Of a DNA stretch of 64,000 nucleotides, positions 8,614 to 16,625 are shown in pieces. Positions within the stretch are counted from its first letter, which is position 1, and every line of letters begins with the position of its first letter. The position numbers and the translations under genes were made by a program. The notes beneath the pieces are model-generated. The model had not been told where the DNA came from. It ran no database searches and saw only the letters and a program-made list of their open reading frames with translations. Origin of the DNA: Bradyrhizobium sp. CCGUVB4N (GTDB lineage Bacteria; Pseudomonadota; Alphaproteobacteria; Rhizobiales; Xanthobacteraceae); assembly GCF_024199945.1 (NCBI RefSeq), contig NZ_JANADP010000001.1, forward strand, positions 7,316,001 to 7,380,000. Direction: 5' to 3'.

Positions 8614-10061
8614 GAGCCCGTCCAGATATCTTTCTGGTTGGCGCATTTTGACACGAATCCCGCTCATGCGGCCCTTGCGAGGTTAGCGAGCTTCACGAGG
8701 TTGTGGGCGGTGCAGATCATCGCCCATTCGGCACGCACGTTGGCCAGGCCCCGCAACAGGAACTGGCGGAAGCCGCGTGCCTGCTTGATCTGTCCGAACA
8801 CCGCCTCCACGATCTGCTTTCTTAGCCGGTAGGGGGTGTCGAAGCCGCCATCGGCAATCTTTTTTCTCATCGCCTGTGTCAGCGGTCCGCCGACCTTGCC
8901 GTTGTCGGCGGTGGGGCGCTTGGCGCGTCCGGTGGCGATGTAGCCGTCGATCCCGCGCTGCTCGAGGCTCGCAAGATTGGCCTCGCTCAGATAGCCGCTG
9001 TCGGCGGAAGCTTGTTGTGGCTTGTGGCCGAGATTGGCTTCGATGCCATCGACCAGCGGCACCAGTTGGCCATGGTCGCTCGTGCTCGGCGTCAGCCCGT
9101 GTGCAACGATGATCTGCGCTTTGCCATCGACGGCCGCCTGCGCGTTATAACCCTGGATGAAGCCGTCCTTGGTTTTGAGAATGCGGCTTTCAGGATCGGT
9201 GAAGTTGCGCTGTGCCTTTGCGGCAGGCTCGTCGGATGGCGGCGCGGCGGGCTTGCCGGTCTTCTTGCGACCCTCAGCCTCGCGGCTCTTCTGCTTCTCG
9301 GCCTCGATGCGACGCTCCTCGTCGGCCGCGGCCTTGGCCTCCGCCTCCAGCTCAGCCTTGGCCGCAGCGATCCTGGCGATCCGCTTCTGCTTGTCGGCGA
9401 CCCAGTCGGGCAGTTCGTCGCCACGTTTGGTGCCGTGCAGCTTGTCGTCTTCGGCATCCGCGGCCTCGGCGGCGGCCAGCCAGCGATCGACCTCGGCCTG
9501 CAGTTCGGCTTGGCGCTTCTTCATGTGTCCATAGCTCATCGCCTTGTGTTTGGACGCATTCGCCCTGATCTTGGTGCCATCGAGCGCGACATGCCCAAGC
9601 CGTACCAGCCCAGCCTTCTCGGCGAGCTTCAACACCTGCACGAATAGCCCGGCCAGCTGGTTGAGGTGCCGCTTGCGGAACTCGGAGATGGTGCGGAAGT
9701 CCGGCGCATCGAGGGCTGCGATCATCATGAAGTCAGCGCGCTCGATGCACGCCTTGGCGATGCGCCGGGAGGAGTAGATGCCGCTCGCATAGCCGTTGAG
9801 CAGCAGCCCCACCATCAGGCGCGGATCGAACGGCGGCTGGCCGAGCGCACTCGTGTAGCTGCCGCTAATCTCGGTGAGGTCGAGGCTCTCCCGCACCAGT
9901 TCCACGATGAACCGTGACAAGTGGTCCCTTGGTACGAAATCCTGCACGCTGGGCGGCAGAAGCTGCGGCTGATCAATCTTCCAGAGGCGAAAATACTTGC
10001 TCATCGCCGCCAATAGAATCAGAAACCCACCCAATTGAACAGGGACTACTCGGACAGGCTC
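8614..10061 (-). mobile_element. IS1182-family insertion sequence
   Basis: A complete element of about 1.45 kb with one transposase gene on the minus strand. The ends are imperfect terminal inverted repeats: GAGCCCGTCCAGATA on the left and, read inward from the right, GAGCCTGTCCGAGTA. It is flanked on both sides by CTAG (8610-8613 and 10062-10065), consistent with a 4-base target duplication. Its right CTAG is at the same time the left CTAG of the next element. Confidence 0.88.
8664..10004 (-). CDS. IS1182-family transposase
   Basis: A DDE transposase of 446 residues from ATG 10004 (an upstream in-frame start would add 10 residues). The N-terminal domain begins FRLWKIDQPQLLPPSVQDFV. DDE motifs appear in VALDGTKIRANAS and ASADSGYLSE, with the final Glu in the KQIVEAVFGQIKQARGFRQF block near the C-terminus. 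A charged Ala/Lys/Glu-rich insertion of about 100 residues lies between the first two acidic residues, as is usual for IS1182. There is no frameshift or internal stop, so it may be functional. Confidence 0.93.
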   Translation of the reverse strand: MSKYFRLWKIDQPQLLPPSVQDFVPRDHLSRFIVELVRESLDLTEISGSYTSALGQPPFDPRLMVGLLLNGYASGIYSSRRIAKACIERADFMMIAALDAPDFRTISEFRKRHLNQLAGLFVQVLKLAEKAGLVRLGHVALDGTKIRANASKHKAMSYGHMKKRQAELQAEVDRWLAAAEAADAEDDKLHGTKRGDELPDWVADKQKRIARIAAAKAELEAEAKAAADEERRIEAEKQKSREAEGRKKTGKPAAPPSDEPAAKAQRNFTDPESRILKTKDGFIQGYNAQAAVDGKAQIIVAHGLTPSTSDHGQLVPLVDGIEANLGHKPQQASADSGYLSEANLASLEQRGIDGYIATGRAKRPTADNGKVGGPLTQAMRKKIADGGFDTPYRLRKQIVEAVFGQIKQARGFRQFLLRGLANVRAEWAMICTAHNLVKLANLARAA

Positions 10062-10065
10062 CTAG
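10062..10065. repeat. Shared CTAG target site between two stacked insertion sequences
   Basis: CTAG occurs at 8610-8613, 10062-10065 and 11600-11603, exactly at the outer edge of every terminal repeat. The middle copy is shared by the IS1182-family element on its left and the IS701-family element on its right. One ancestral CTAG was therefore hit twice, producing three copies. Confidence 0.88.
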
Positions 10066-11599
10066 TACTACTGAGTCAGAAAAGTGTCTGATTCAAAAGA
10101 TCGCGGGCGAGATCCTGTGAGAATCAGTTACCTGTTGAGATTCAGGCATCGGCAACGGGGGCTGATATGGATCTCCGGACATCAGGCGGCAGTGAATCGC
10201 GATTTTCGGCTTTTGTCGAGAAACTTGTGAGTGTGATCGGACATGCGGACCGGGCCCAGCCGTTGTTTGATTATTGCATCGGCTTAATCATGCCGGGGGA
10301 GCGTAAAAGCGTTGAGCCTATGGCAGCGGTAACGGCACCTGATCGGACGGCGGCGCAGCATCAGTCGCTGCTGCACTTCGTCGGCCAATCGCCTTGGTCT
10401 GACGAGGGTGTTTTGGCCAAAGTGGGTGAGATGGTACTGCCGGCGATAGAGCGCCATGGACCGATCGAAGCGTGGATCATCGATGACACCGGTTTTCCCA
10501 AGAAGGGAGCGCACTCGGTCGGTGTGGCGCGTCAATATTGCGGGCAGCTCGGCAAGCAGGATAACTGCCAAGTCGCGGTATCCCTGTCGCTTGCCAATCA
10601 CCACGCCAGTCTGCCGGCGATGTATCGTCTCTATCTGCCGCAGGAATGGGCGGCAGATAAGAAACGTCGGCGCAAAGCGGGCGTGCCCAAGGAGATCAGC
10701 TTTAAGACCAAGCCAGAGATCGCGCTTGAACAGATCGAAGCAGCCTGCAGAACCGGGCTTCCTCGCGGCGTGGTGCTGATGGATGCCGGATATGGCTGCA
10801 ACACGGACCTGCGGACCAGCATCAGCGCGTTGGCGTTGACCTATGTGGCTGGTATCTTGCCAAACACCACGGTGTGGACATCCGACACGGCGCCGCTACC
10901 GCCGAAAAAATGGTCGGGCAAAGGGCGACCACCAAAGCTGCTGCGCCGCGACCACAAGCATCAACCGATTTCGGTCAAGGAGCTTGCTCTTTGCCTTCCT
11001 AAGCGGGTCTGGCGCACGATCAAGTGGCGAGAGGGCGCGGCCGAGCGGCTATCGTCGCGCTTCGCTCGCGCGCGCGTTTGCGTCGCGCATCGAGATTACC
11101 AACTCACCGAAAGCCGACCGGAAGAATGGCTTTTGATCGAATGGCCAGAAGGTGAGGACGAGCCGACCAAATACTGGCTTTCAACGTTGCCGGAAACGAT
11201 CACTTTTGGAAGGCTAGTCGATCTAACCAAGCTGCGCTGGCGCATCGAGCGCGATTATCAGGATCTCAAACAAGAGGTCGGGCTCGGGCATTTCGAAGGG
11301 CGAGGTTGGCGTGGCTTCCACCACCACGCTACGCTGTGCATCGCAGCCTACGGATTCCTGGTCTCCGAGAGGGAGACGATTCCCCCCTCGGGATCTCGTT
11401 CCACCAGGCCGTTCAAGAGACTTGCGGTTTCCAACGGTTACCGACCCAGAGGCTCCGCTGCTGCGACCCGAACGTCACATCCCGAACTCGATTGCGACGA
11501 TGCGGCGAAGACTGATCGTTGCCATCGTCCGCACCCTCTCACGCTGTCCCTGTTGCATTCGCCCGATCAAACAGCGCCTTCTTTTGTGACGCAGTAAGA
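10066..11599 (+). mobile_element. IS701-family insertion sequence
   Basis: A complete element of about 1.53 kb. The left end reads TACTACTGAGTCAGAAAAG and the right end, read inward, TCTTACTGCGTCACAAAAG, giving an imperfect 19-base inverted repeat with about 14 matches. It is flanked by CTAG at 10062-10065 and 11600-11603. The right end lies inside the 3' end of the aminotransferase gene, whose reading frame now runs into the element. Confidence 0.88.
10167..11597 (+). CDS. IS701-family transposase
   Basis: A DDE-type transposase of 476 residues. The first catalytic acidic residues lie in EAWIIDDTGFPKKG and the second in GVVLMDAGYG. The third region is KLRWRIERDYQDLKQEVGLGHFEGRGW with the catalytic glutamate, diagnostic for this family. 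The stop falls within the right terminal repeat. Its last 40 codons overlap, antisense, the artificial 3' extension of the aminotransferase gene. No inactivating change is visible. Confidence 0.92.
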   Translation: MDLRTSGGSESRFSAFVEKLVSVIGHADRAQPLFDYCIGLIMPGERKSVEPMAAVTAPDRTAAQHQSLLHFVGQSPWSDEGVLAKVGEMVLPAIERHGPIEAWIIDDTGFPKKGAHSVGVARQYCGQLGKQDNCQVAVSLSLANHHASLPAMYRLYLPQEWAADKKRRRKAGVPKEISFKTKPEIALEQIEAACRTGLPRGVVLMDAGYGCNTDLRTSISALALTYVAGILPNTTVWTSDTAPLPPKKWSGKGRPPKLLRRDHKHQPISVKELALCLPKRVWRTIKWREGAAERLSSRFARARVCVAHRDYQLTESRPEEWLLIEWPEGEDEPTKYWLSTLPETITFGRLVDLTKLRWRIERDYQDLKQEVGLGHFEGRGWRGFHHHATLCIAAYGFLVSERETIPPSGSRSTRPFKRLAVSNGYRPRGSAAATRTSHPELDCDDAAKTDRCHRPHPLTLSLLHSPDQTAPSFVTQ

Positions 11600-12791
11600 C
11601 TAGGGCTTCGCGCAAGTTTTGTTCCGAGGTGGCGTAGGACAGGCGGAAATAAGGTGCAAGGCCGAAACAGCTGCCCGGCACCACGGCCACGTCATGCCTC
11701 TCCAGCAGGAAGCGGCAGAACGCCGCGTCGCTGTCGATGATGGTGCCATCAGGCGCGCGGCGGCCGATCAGGCCGGCACAGCTGGCATAGGTGTAGAACG
11801 CGCCCTCCGGCCGGCGGCAGGTGACGCCGTCGATGGCGTTGAGCGCATCGACCACGATGTCGCGGCGACGCTGGAACGCAGAACGGCGCTCGATGAGCAC
11901 GTCCTGCGGCCCGGTCAGGGCGGCGATCGCAGCCGCCTGACTCACCGAGGACGGATTGGTCGTGCTCTGGCTCTGCACCACCGCCATCGCCGCGATCAAT
12001 TCGCGCGGGCCGCCGCCATAGCCGACGCGCCAGCCGGTCATGGCATAGGCCTTGGAGACACCGTTCACCGTCAGCGTGCGCGATTTCAGGCTCGGCTCGA
12101 GCGCGGCGGCCGTGACGAACGGCAAGCCATCGTAAGTGAGATGCTCGTAGATATCGTCGGCCATCAGCCAGACATGCGGATGACGCTTGAGCACATCCAG
12201 GATCGGGCGCAGCTGCGCCGCGGAATAGGCCGCACCGGTCGGATTGGCCGGCGAGTTCAGGAGCAGCCAGCGCGTCTGTGGCGTGATCGCGCGCTCGAGA
12301 TCGGCGGCATCGAGACGAAAGCCGTTGTCTTCGCGGCAGAGCACGTCGACCGGCGTGCCGTCGGCGATGCGCACCATGTCGGCATAGCTGGTCCAATAGG
12401 GCGCGACGAGGATCACCTCGTCGCCGGGACTGAGCGTTGCCATGAAGGCGTTGTGGATCACCTGCTTGGCGCCGGCCCCGGCGGTGATCTCGTCCGCGGC
12501 ATAGACCAGATCGTTCTCGCGGCGGAATTTCTCGGCGATGGCCGCCTTCAATTCGACCGAGCCGTCGAGGATGGTGTACTTCGTCTGGCCGGCGCGGATG
12601 GCGCGCTCGGCTGCGTCCTTGGCATGGTCGGGCGTATCGAAATCAGGCTCGCCGGCCCCTAGCACGATCACCGGCCGCCCCTCGCGCTTCAGCCGCTGCG
12701 CGACCGCGCCGATCTTGAGGATCTCGGACACGCCGATCGCGCTGATGCGCTGTGCGGGGCGGAAAGTCGATGCGGGAGCCCTGACAGTCAC
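11475..12791 (-). CDS. Pyridoxal-phosphate aminotransferase class I/II, 3' end replaced by IS701 sequence
   Basis: The fold-type I aminotransferase body spans residues 1-397, with the substrate/PLP blocks GAGEPDFDTP, NSPANPTGAAYS and DDIYEHL, and the PLP lysine in GVSKAYAMTGWRVGY. After REAL at residue 397 the frame enters the IS701 element at CTAG 11600-11603 and adds 41 basic, foreign residues. The original ending is recoverable beyond the two elements at 8575-8613: ERIAKACRELS followed by TGA. The start is a GTG at 12789-12791 with GAGGA upstream. Whether the hybrid C-terminus folds or is active is unknown. Its role would be making a 2-oxo acid from an imported amino acid. Confidence 0.9.
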   Translation of the reverse strand: MTVRAPASTFRPAQRISAIGVSEILKIGAVAQRLKREGRPVIVLGAGEPDFDTPDHAKDAAERAIRAGQTKYTILDGSVELKAAIAEKFRRENDLVYAADEITAGAGAKQVIHNAFMATLSPGDEVILVAPYWTSYADMVRIADGTPVDVLCREDNGFRLDAADLERAITPQTRWLLLNSPANPTGAAYSAAQLRPILDVLKRHPHVWLMADDIYEHLTYDGLPFVTAAALEPSLKSRTLTVNGVSKAYAMTGWRVGYGGGPRELIAAMAVVQSQSTTNPSSVSQAAAIAALTGPQDVLIERRSAFQRRRDIVVDALNAIDGVTCRRPEGAFYTYASCAGLIGRRAPDGTIIDSDAAFCRFLLERHDVAVVPGSCFGLAPYFRLSYATSEQNLREALVLLRHKRRRCLIGRMQQGQRERVRTMATISLRRIVAIEFGM

Positions 12792-12800
12792 AGCCGTCCT

Positions 12801-13154
12801 CTACGCGCGCGCGGCGATCGCGATCACTTCGATACGGAAGGCTGGATCGGCGAGCTCGACCTTGCCGCAGGCGCGGGTCGGCGTGTTGCCGGGCACGACC
12901 CAGGCGTCATAGACCGCGTTCATGGCATCGAAATCGTCCATGGTCTTCAGCCAGACCTGAACGCTGAGCAGGCGTGACTTGTCGGTGCCGGCGCGCGCCA
13001 GCATGTCGTCGACCTTGGCCAGCGCTTCTTTCGTCTGCTGGGTGATGTCGGCGGTCTTGGTGTCCGCCACTTGGCCCGCGAGAAAAACGAGATCGCCGAA
13101 CACGGAGGCGCGGCTGCGGCGGGCATTCTGGTCGATGCGGGTGATATCCGACAT
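12801..13154 (-). CDS. RidA/YjgF-family enamine/imine deaminase
   Basis: A 117-residue RidA-fold protein of standard length. The conserved substrate-binding arginine lies in NTPTRACGKVEL, followed by the hydrophobic IEVIAIAA strand. RidA proteins hydrolyse the reactive enamine/imine intermediates released by PLP enzymes and flavin amino-acid oxidases. Its position directly upstream of the aminotransferase (gap under 10 bases), in an operon that also has a DadA-like enzyme, fits a protective or pathway role. Confidence 0.92.
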   Translation of the reverse strand: MSDITRIDQNARRSRASVFGDLVFLAGQVADTKTADITQQTKEALAKVDDMLARAGTDKSRLLSVQVWLKTMDDFDAMNAVYDAWVVPGNTPTRACGKVELADPAFRIEVIAIAARA

Positions 13155-13171
13155 GGGATGTCCTTATTGCT

Positions 13172-14089
13172 TTACTTGCCGGTGGCGATGATGCGGCGGC
13201 AATGATCGAGCGCGGCACCAATGAGGTTGTCGCTCGCCTCCGGCGTGCGGAACGCCGAATGCGCCGACAGCGTCACGTTCGGCAGTTTTGTCAGGGCGTG
13301 GCCGGCCGGCAGCGGCTCGACCGTGAAGACGTCGAGGCCGGCATGGGCGATGTGGCCCGAGCGCAGCGCGTCGAGCATCGCGTCCTCGTCAACGACGGCG
13401 CCGCGCGCGGTGTTGATCAGGATGCTGCCGGGACGCATCTGCGCGATGCGTTCGCGCGACAGGAAGCCCTTGGTCTCGTCGTTGAGCAGGAGATGCAGCG
13501 AGACGACGTGGCTCTCGGCGAGCAGCTTCTCCAGCGAGACGAACGCGACGCCCGGATGCGTCTTCGGCGTCCTGTTCCAGGCGATCACCTTCATGCCGCA
13601 ACCCGCCGCCATGCGCGCGGCTTCCGCAGCGATGCCGCCGAAGCCGATCAGGCCGAGCGTCTTGCCGGTGAGCTGCACCGCGTCGCGGCGCAGCCAATTG
13701 CCCTCGCGCATGCCGCGATCCATCTCGCCGAAGCTCTTGGCAGACGCCCACATCAGCGCGATCGCGCATTCCGCCACGGCGGTGTCGCCATAACCCTTGA
13801 TCGTGTGCACGGAGATGCCGCGCTGGCTAAGCTCTTCCGGATTCATGTAGCTGCGCGCGCCGGTGCCGAGGAAGACGACATGCTTCAGCGCCTTGCACTT
13901 CTCGGCGATCGGGGTCGGCACCGCGGTGTGGTCGACGATCATGATCTCGGCATCGCCGAGCAGGCCGGGCAGATCGTCGGGCTTGATCGAGGGATTGCGG
14001 TTGATGCCGACCGGCAGCCTCGAGGCAGCCAGCAGCTTGTCGGTCACCGCCGCCAGGGTCTCGTTCGCATCGACGAATAGGGCGCGCAC
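13172..14089 (-). CDS. D-2-hydroxyacid dehydrogenase, NAD-binding
   Basis: About 305 residues. The NAD-binding loop LGLIGFGGIAAEAA is followed by the catalytic set: Arg in INTARGAVVDE, Glu in DVFTVEPLP and His in LSAHSAFRT. The third position of the glycine motif is Ala (GxGxxA), as in some family members. GTG 14089 is chosen over GTG 14107 because AAGGAG lies seven bases before it. It would interconvert a 2-oxo acid and a D-2-hydroxy acid. It is the first gene of the long minus-strand operon and is divergent from the ABC-transporter operon. Confidence 0.9.
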   Translation of the reverse strand: MRALFVDANETLAAVTDKLLAASRLPVGINRNPSIKPDDLPGLLGDAEIMIVDHTAVPTPIAEKCKALKHVVFLGTGARSYMNPEELSQRGISVHTIKGYGDTAVAECAIALMWASAKSFGEMDRGMREGNWLRRDAVQLTGKTLGLIGFGGIAAEAARMAAGCGMKVIAWNRTPKTHPGVAFVSLEKLLAESHVVSLHLLLNDETKGFLSRERIAQMRPGSILINTARGAVVDEDAMLDALRSGHIAHAGLDVFTVEPLPAGHALTKLPNVTLSAHSAFRTPEASDNLIGAALDHCRRIIATGK

Positions 14090-14129
14090 AGGCCTCTCCT
14101 TCAGCACATCTCGATATTGCGTTCAGTCT

Positions 14130-14272
14130 TGTATTCAGAGTTGAATGCGATTTGCAATCCCTGGCTTTCAGGAATTTTGCGCAATCCTGCCAAGATATTG
14201 GGCTCATTTCTGCCTTGCCGCCCAAATGGTCAGCAAATCGAAATACCGTATTGCATTTTATCCTGAATACAG
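14130..14272. promoter_or_regulatory. Divergent promoter region with paired TGTATTCAG operator-like motifs
   Basis: The region between the divergent catabolic and transport operons contains TGTATTCAG at 14130-14138 and its reverse complement CTGAATACA at 14264-14272. Overlapping the first copy is ATTCA-GAGT-TGAAT (14133-14146), a perfect 5-base inverted repeat. Spacing and symmetry suit a dimeric GntR/FCD-type repressor binding both promoters, with the regulator at 4088-4804 as the obvious candidate. The assignment rests on symmetry and location only. Confidence 0.45.
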
Positions 14273-14326
14273 AAATAGTCCAGTGGCCGGAGACGATCCG
14301 ACCCAAATTCCAGGGAGACAGAGACC

Positions 14327-15163
14327 ATGAATCGCAGGGACGCTCTCACCACTGTCGCGCTCGCGGGCGCCGCGATGGCTGCCGCCAGCGGATCGGCCAA
14401 GGCCGACGCACCGACCTCCACGCTCGACCGCATCAAGAAGAATGGCCTGCTGCGGGTCGCCGTCATCGTCGGACAGGAACCCTACTTCCACAAGGATCTC
14501 GCCACCAATGAATGGTCAGGCGCCTGCATCGAGATGGCCAGGGACATCGCGAGCAAGCTCGGCGCCAAGCTCGAGACGCTGGAATCGACCTGGGGCAACC
14601 AGATCCTCGACCTCCAGGCCGACAAGGTCGACCTCGCCTTCGCCGTGAACCCGACGCCGGAGCGCGCGCTGGTGATCGACTTCTCGACGCCGATCCTGGT
14701 GCACTCCTTCACCGTCATCACCAAGAAGGGCTTTGCCAAACCGCAGACCTGGGCCGATCTCAACAAGCCCGAGGTCAAGATCGCCGTCGATATCGGCTCC
14801 ACGCACGAGACGATCGCGCGCCGCTATTGCCCCAAGGCCAACATCCTCGGCTTCAAGAACCGCGACGAGGCGATCCTTGCGGTTGCGACCGGACGCGCCG
14901 ACTGCAACGTCTCGCTCGCCGTGCTGTCCGTCTCGACGCTGAAGAAGAACCCGAACCTCGGCGATCTCGCGATTCCGCGCCCGCTCCTGACGCTGCCGAC
15001 CAACATGGGCATCCGCGCCGAGAGCGACCGCCGCTACAAGGATTTCCTCAGCGCCTGGGCCGACTACAACCGCTCGATGGGCCAGACCCGCGAATGGATG
15101 CTCAAGGGCTTCGAGGCTGTCGGCCTCACCGCCGACGATCTCCCGCCCGAAGTTCAGTTCTGA
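14327..15163 (+). CDS. Amino-acid ABC transporter, periplasmic substrate-binding protein (family 3)
   Basis: A 278-residue family-3 solute-binding protein. The N-terminus MNRRDALTTVALAGAAMAAA looks like an export signal with a twin-arginine pair, cleaved near SAKADA. The mature part shows the usual early GLLRVAV strand and the DLQADKVDLAFAVNPTPERA block for polar amino-acid binders. ATG 14327 has GGGAG nine bases upstream. It is the first gene of the operon with permease, ATPase and racemase-like protein. The ligand is likely an amino acid consumed by the divergent operon, by context only. Confidence 0.92.
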   Translation: MNRRDALTTVALAGAAMAAASGSAKADAPTSTLDRIKKNGLLRVAVIVGQEPYFHKDLATNEWSGACIEMARDIASKLGAKLETLESTWGNQILDLQADKVDLAFAVNPTPERALVIDFSTPILVHSFTVITKKGFAKPQTWADLNKPEVKIAVDIGSTHETIARRYCPKANILGFKNRDEAILAVATGRADCNVSLAVLSVSTLKKNPNLGDLAIPRPLLTLPTNMGIRAESDRRYKDFLSAWADYNRSMGQTREWMLKGFEAVGLTADDLPPEVQF

Positions 15164-15169
15164 TCGATC

Positions 15170-15832
15170 ATGTATGTCTGGGACTTCGCGGCGCTCAAGC
15201 CGTATTGGGGCCTGATCTGGCAAGGGCTCCTGGTCACCCTGTTCTACACGGTGACCACGGTGGTCGCGGGTCTCGCCATCGGACTGTTCGTCGGCATTTT
15301 GCGCACGACGGCGCCGCGTTGGGTCACGGTGCCGCTGCGTCTCTATATTGAGGTGTTCCGCTGCACGCCGCTGCTGGTGCAGCTGATCTGGGTCTACTAC
15401 GCCCTGCCCGTCCTGATCGGCGTCGACATGTCGCCGGCCATGGCCTGCTTCATCGCGCTGTCGCTCTATGCCGGCTCGTTCTATGCAGAAATCTTCCGTG
15501 GCGGCATCGAAGCCGTTGACACCGGCCAGTGGGAGGCCGGGCGCGCCATCGGCATGCGCCGCGGCAAGATCTTTCGCCGCATCGTGCTGCCGCAGGCAAC
15601 CCAGGTGATGATCCCCTCCTTCATCAACCAGACCATCATGCAGTTGAAGAACACCTCGCTGGTGTCGGTGGTCGCGGTCGGAGACCTGCTCTACCAGGGC
15701 ACGGTGATCACCGCGTCGAGCTACAAGCCACTCGAAGTCTACACCACGATCGCCGTGCTGTACTTCGTCGTGCTGTTTCCGCTGACGCTGGTCGCTGACA
15801 GGGTCGAGCTCAAGATGGGAGCGCATCGATGA
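15170..15832 (+). CDS. Amino-acid ABC transporter permease
   Basis: A 220-residue inner-membrane permease of the His/Glu/Gln/Arg type with about five membrane segments. The cytoplasmic EAA loop that docks the ATPase is EAGRAIGMRRGKIFRRIVLP (about residues 122-141). Only one permease gene is present, so it probably works as a homodimer. Its stop overlaps the ATPase start as ATGA at 15829-15832, indicating translational coupling. Confidence 0.93.
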   Translation: MYVWDFAALKPYWGLIWQGLLVTLFYTVTTVVAGLAIGLFVGILRTTAPRWVTVPLRLYIEVFRCTPLLVQLIWVYYALPVLIGVDMSPAMACFIALSLYAGSFYAEIFRGGIEAVDTGQWEAGRAIGMRRGKIFRRIVLPQATQVMIPSFINQTIMQLKNTSLVSVVAVGDLLYQGTVITASSYKPLEVYTTIAVLYFVVLFPLTLVADRVELKMGAHR

Positions 15833-16587
15833 GTGCTCTGATCGCAACCAACATCCACAAGGCGTTCGGCGACCACGAGGTGCTCAAGGGCGTCTCGCTC
15901 GCGGTCGAACGCGGCGAGGTCGTCACCCTGATCGGTGCCTCGGGCTCCGGCAAGTCGACCTTCCTGCGCTGCCTGAACCTGCTGGAAATGCCGCAGCAGG
16001 GCGAACTGGCGATCGGCACGCACAAGTTCTCCTTCGGCAAGGGCGTGCGTGCCGCGGGTGACGCCCAACTCGCGCTGCTTCGACGCAGCGTCGGCATGGT
16101 GTTCCAACACTTCAACCTGTTCCCGCACATGTCGGTGCTGTCGAACGTCACCGAGGGCCCGGTGCAGGTGAAAGGCATGGCGCAGGACGAGGCCGACGCA
16201 CTCGGCCGCGATCTCCTGGCCAAAGTCGGCCTCGCCGACAAGGCGGACGCCTTCCCGAGCCGGCTGTCCGGCGGCCAGAAGCAGCGCGTCGCCATCGCGC
16301 GTGCACTCGCCATGAAGCCCGACGTGATGCTGTTCGACGAGCCGACCTCGGCGCTCGATCCAGAACTCGTCGGCGAAGTGCTCTCCGTGATCCGCGGCCT
16401 TGCCGCCGAAGGCATGACCATGGTGCTGGTCACCCACGAGATGGCCTTCGCCGCCGACGTCTCCACCCGCGTCGGCTTCATGAACGACGGCGTCATGGCC
16501 GAGATCGGCACGCCGGACGAGACCATCCGCCAGCCGCGCAGCGAACGGCTGAAATCCTTTCTCAGCCGGTTTCACGAGACGCATTAG
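15829..16587 (+). CDS. Amino-acid ABC transporter ATP-binding protein
   Basis: A 252-residue ABC ATPase with Walker A GASGSGKST (about 36-44), Q-loop MVFQHFNLFPHM, signature LSGGQKQRVAIARAL, Walker B VMLFDEPTSALDPE and the switch histidine in VLVTHEM. This is the GlnQ/HisP group that energises polar amino-acid uptake. It follows the permease with a 4-base overlap and precedes the racemase-like gene by 38 bases. Confidence 0.95.
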   Translation: MSALIATNIHKAFGDHEVLKGVSLAVERGEVVTLIGASGSGKSTFLRCLNLLEMPQQGELAIGTHKFSFGKGVRAAGDAQLALLRRSVGMVFQHFNLFPHMSVLSNVTEGPVQVKGMAQDEADALGRDLLAKVGLADKADAFPSRLSGGQKQRVAIARALAMKPDVMLFDEPTSALDPELVGEVLSVIRGLAAEGMTMVLVTHEMAFAADVSTRVGFMNDGVMAEIGTPDETIRQPRSERLKSFLSRFHETH

Positions 16588-16625
16588 ACTGGCGTCGCGA
16601 CCATTCCGAATCAGTGGGACGATTG

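Noticed and set aside
8614..11599. A composite transposon carrying cargo
   Set aside because: The two elements belong to different families and abut at one CTAG with no genes between them.
6917..12791. Arginine transaminase pathway (AruH/AruI) as the identity of the aminotransferase and ThDP enzyme
   Set aside because: The gene pairing is suggestive, but the ThDP enzyme does not look especially close to my memory of AruI and no guanidino-acid genes are nearby.
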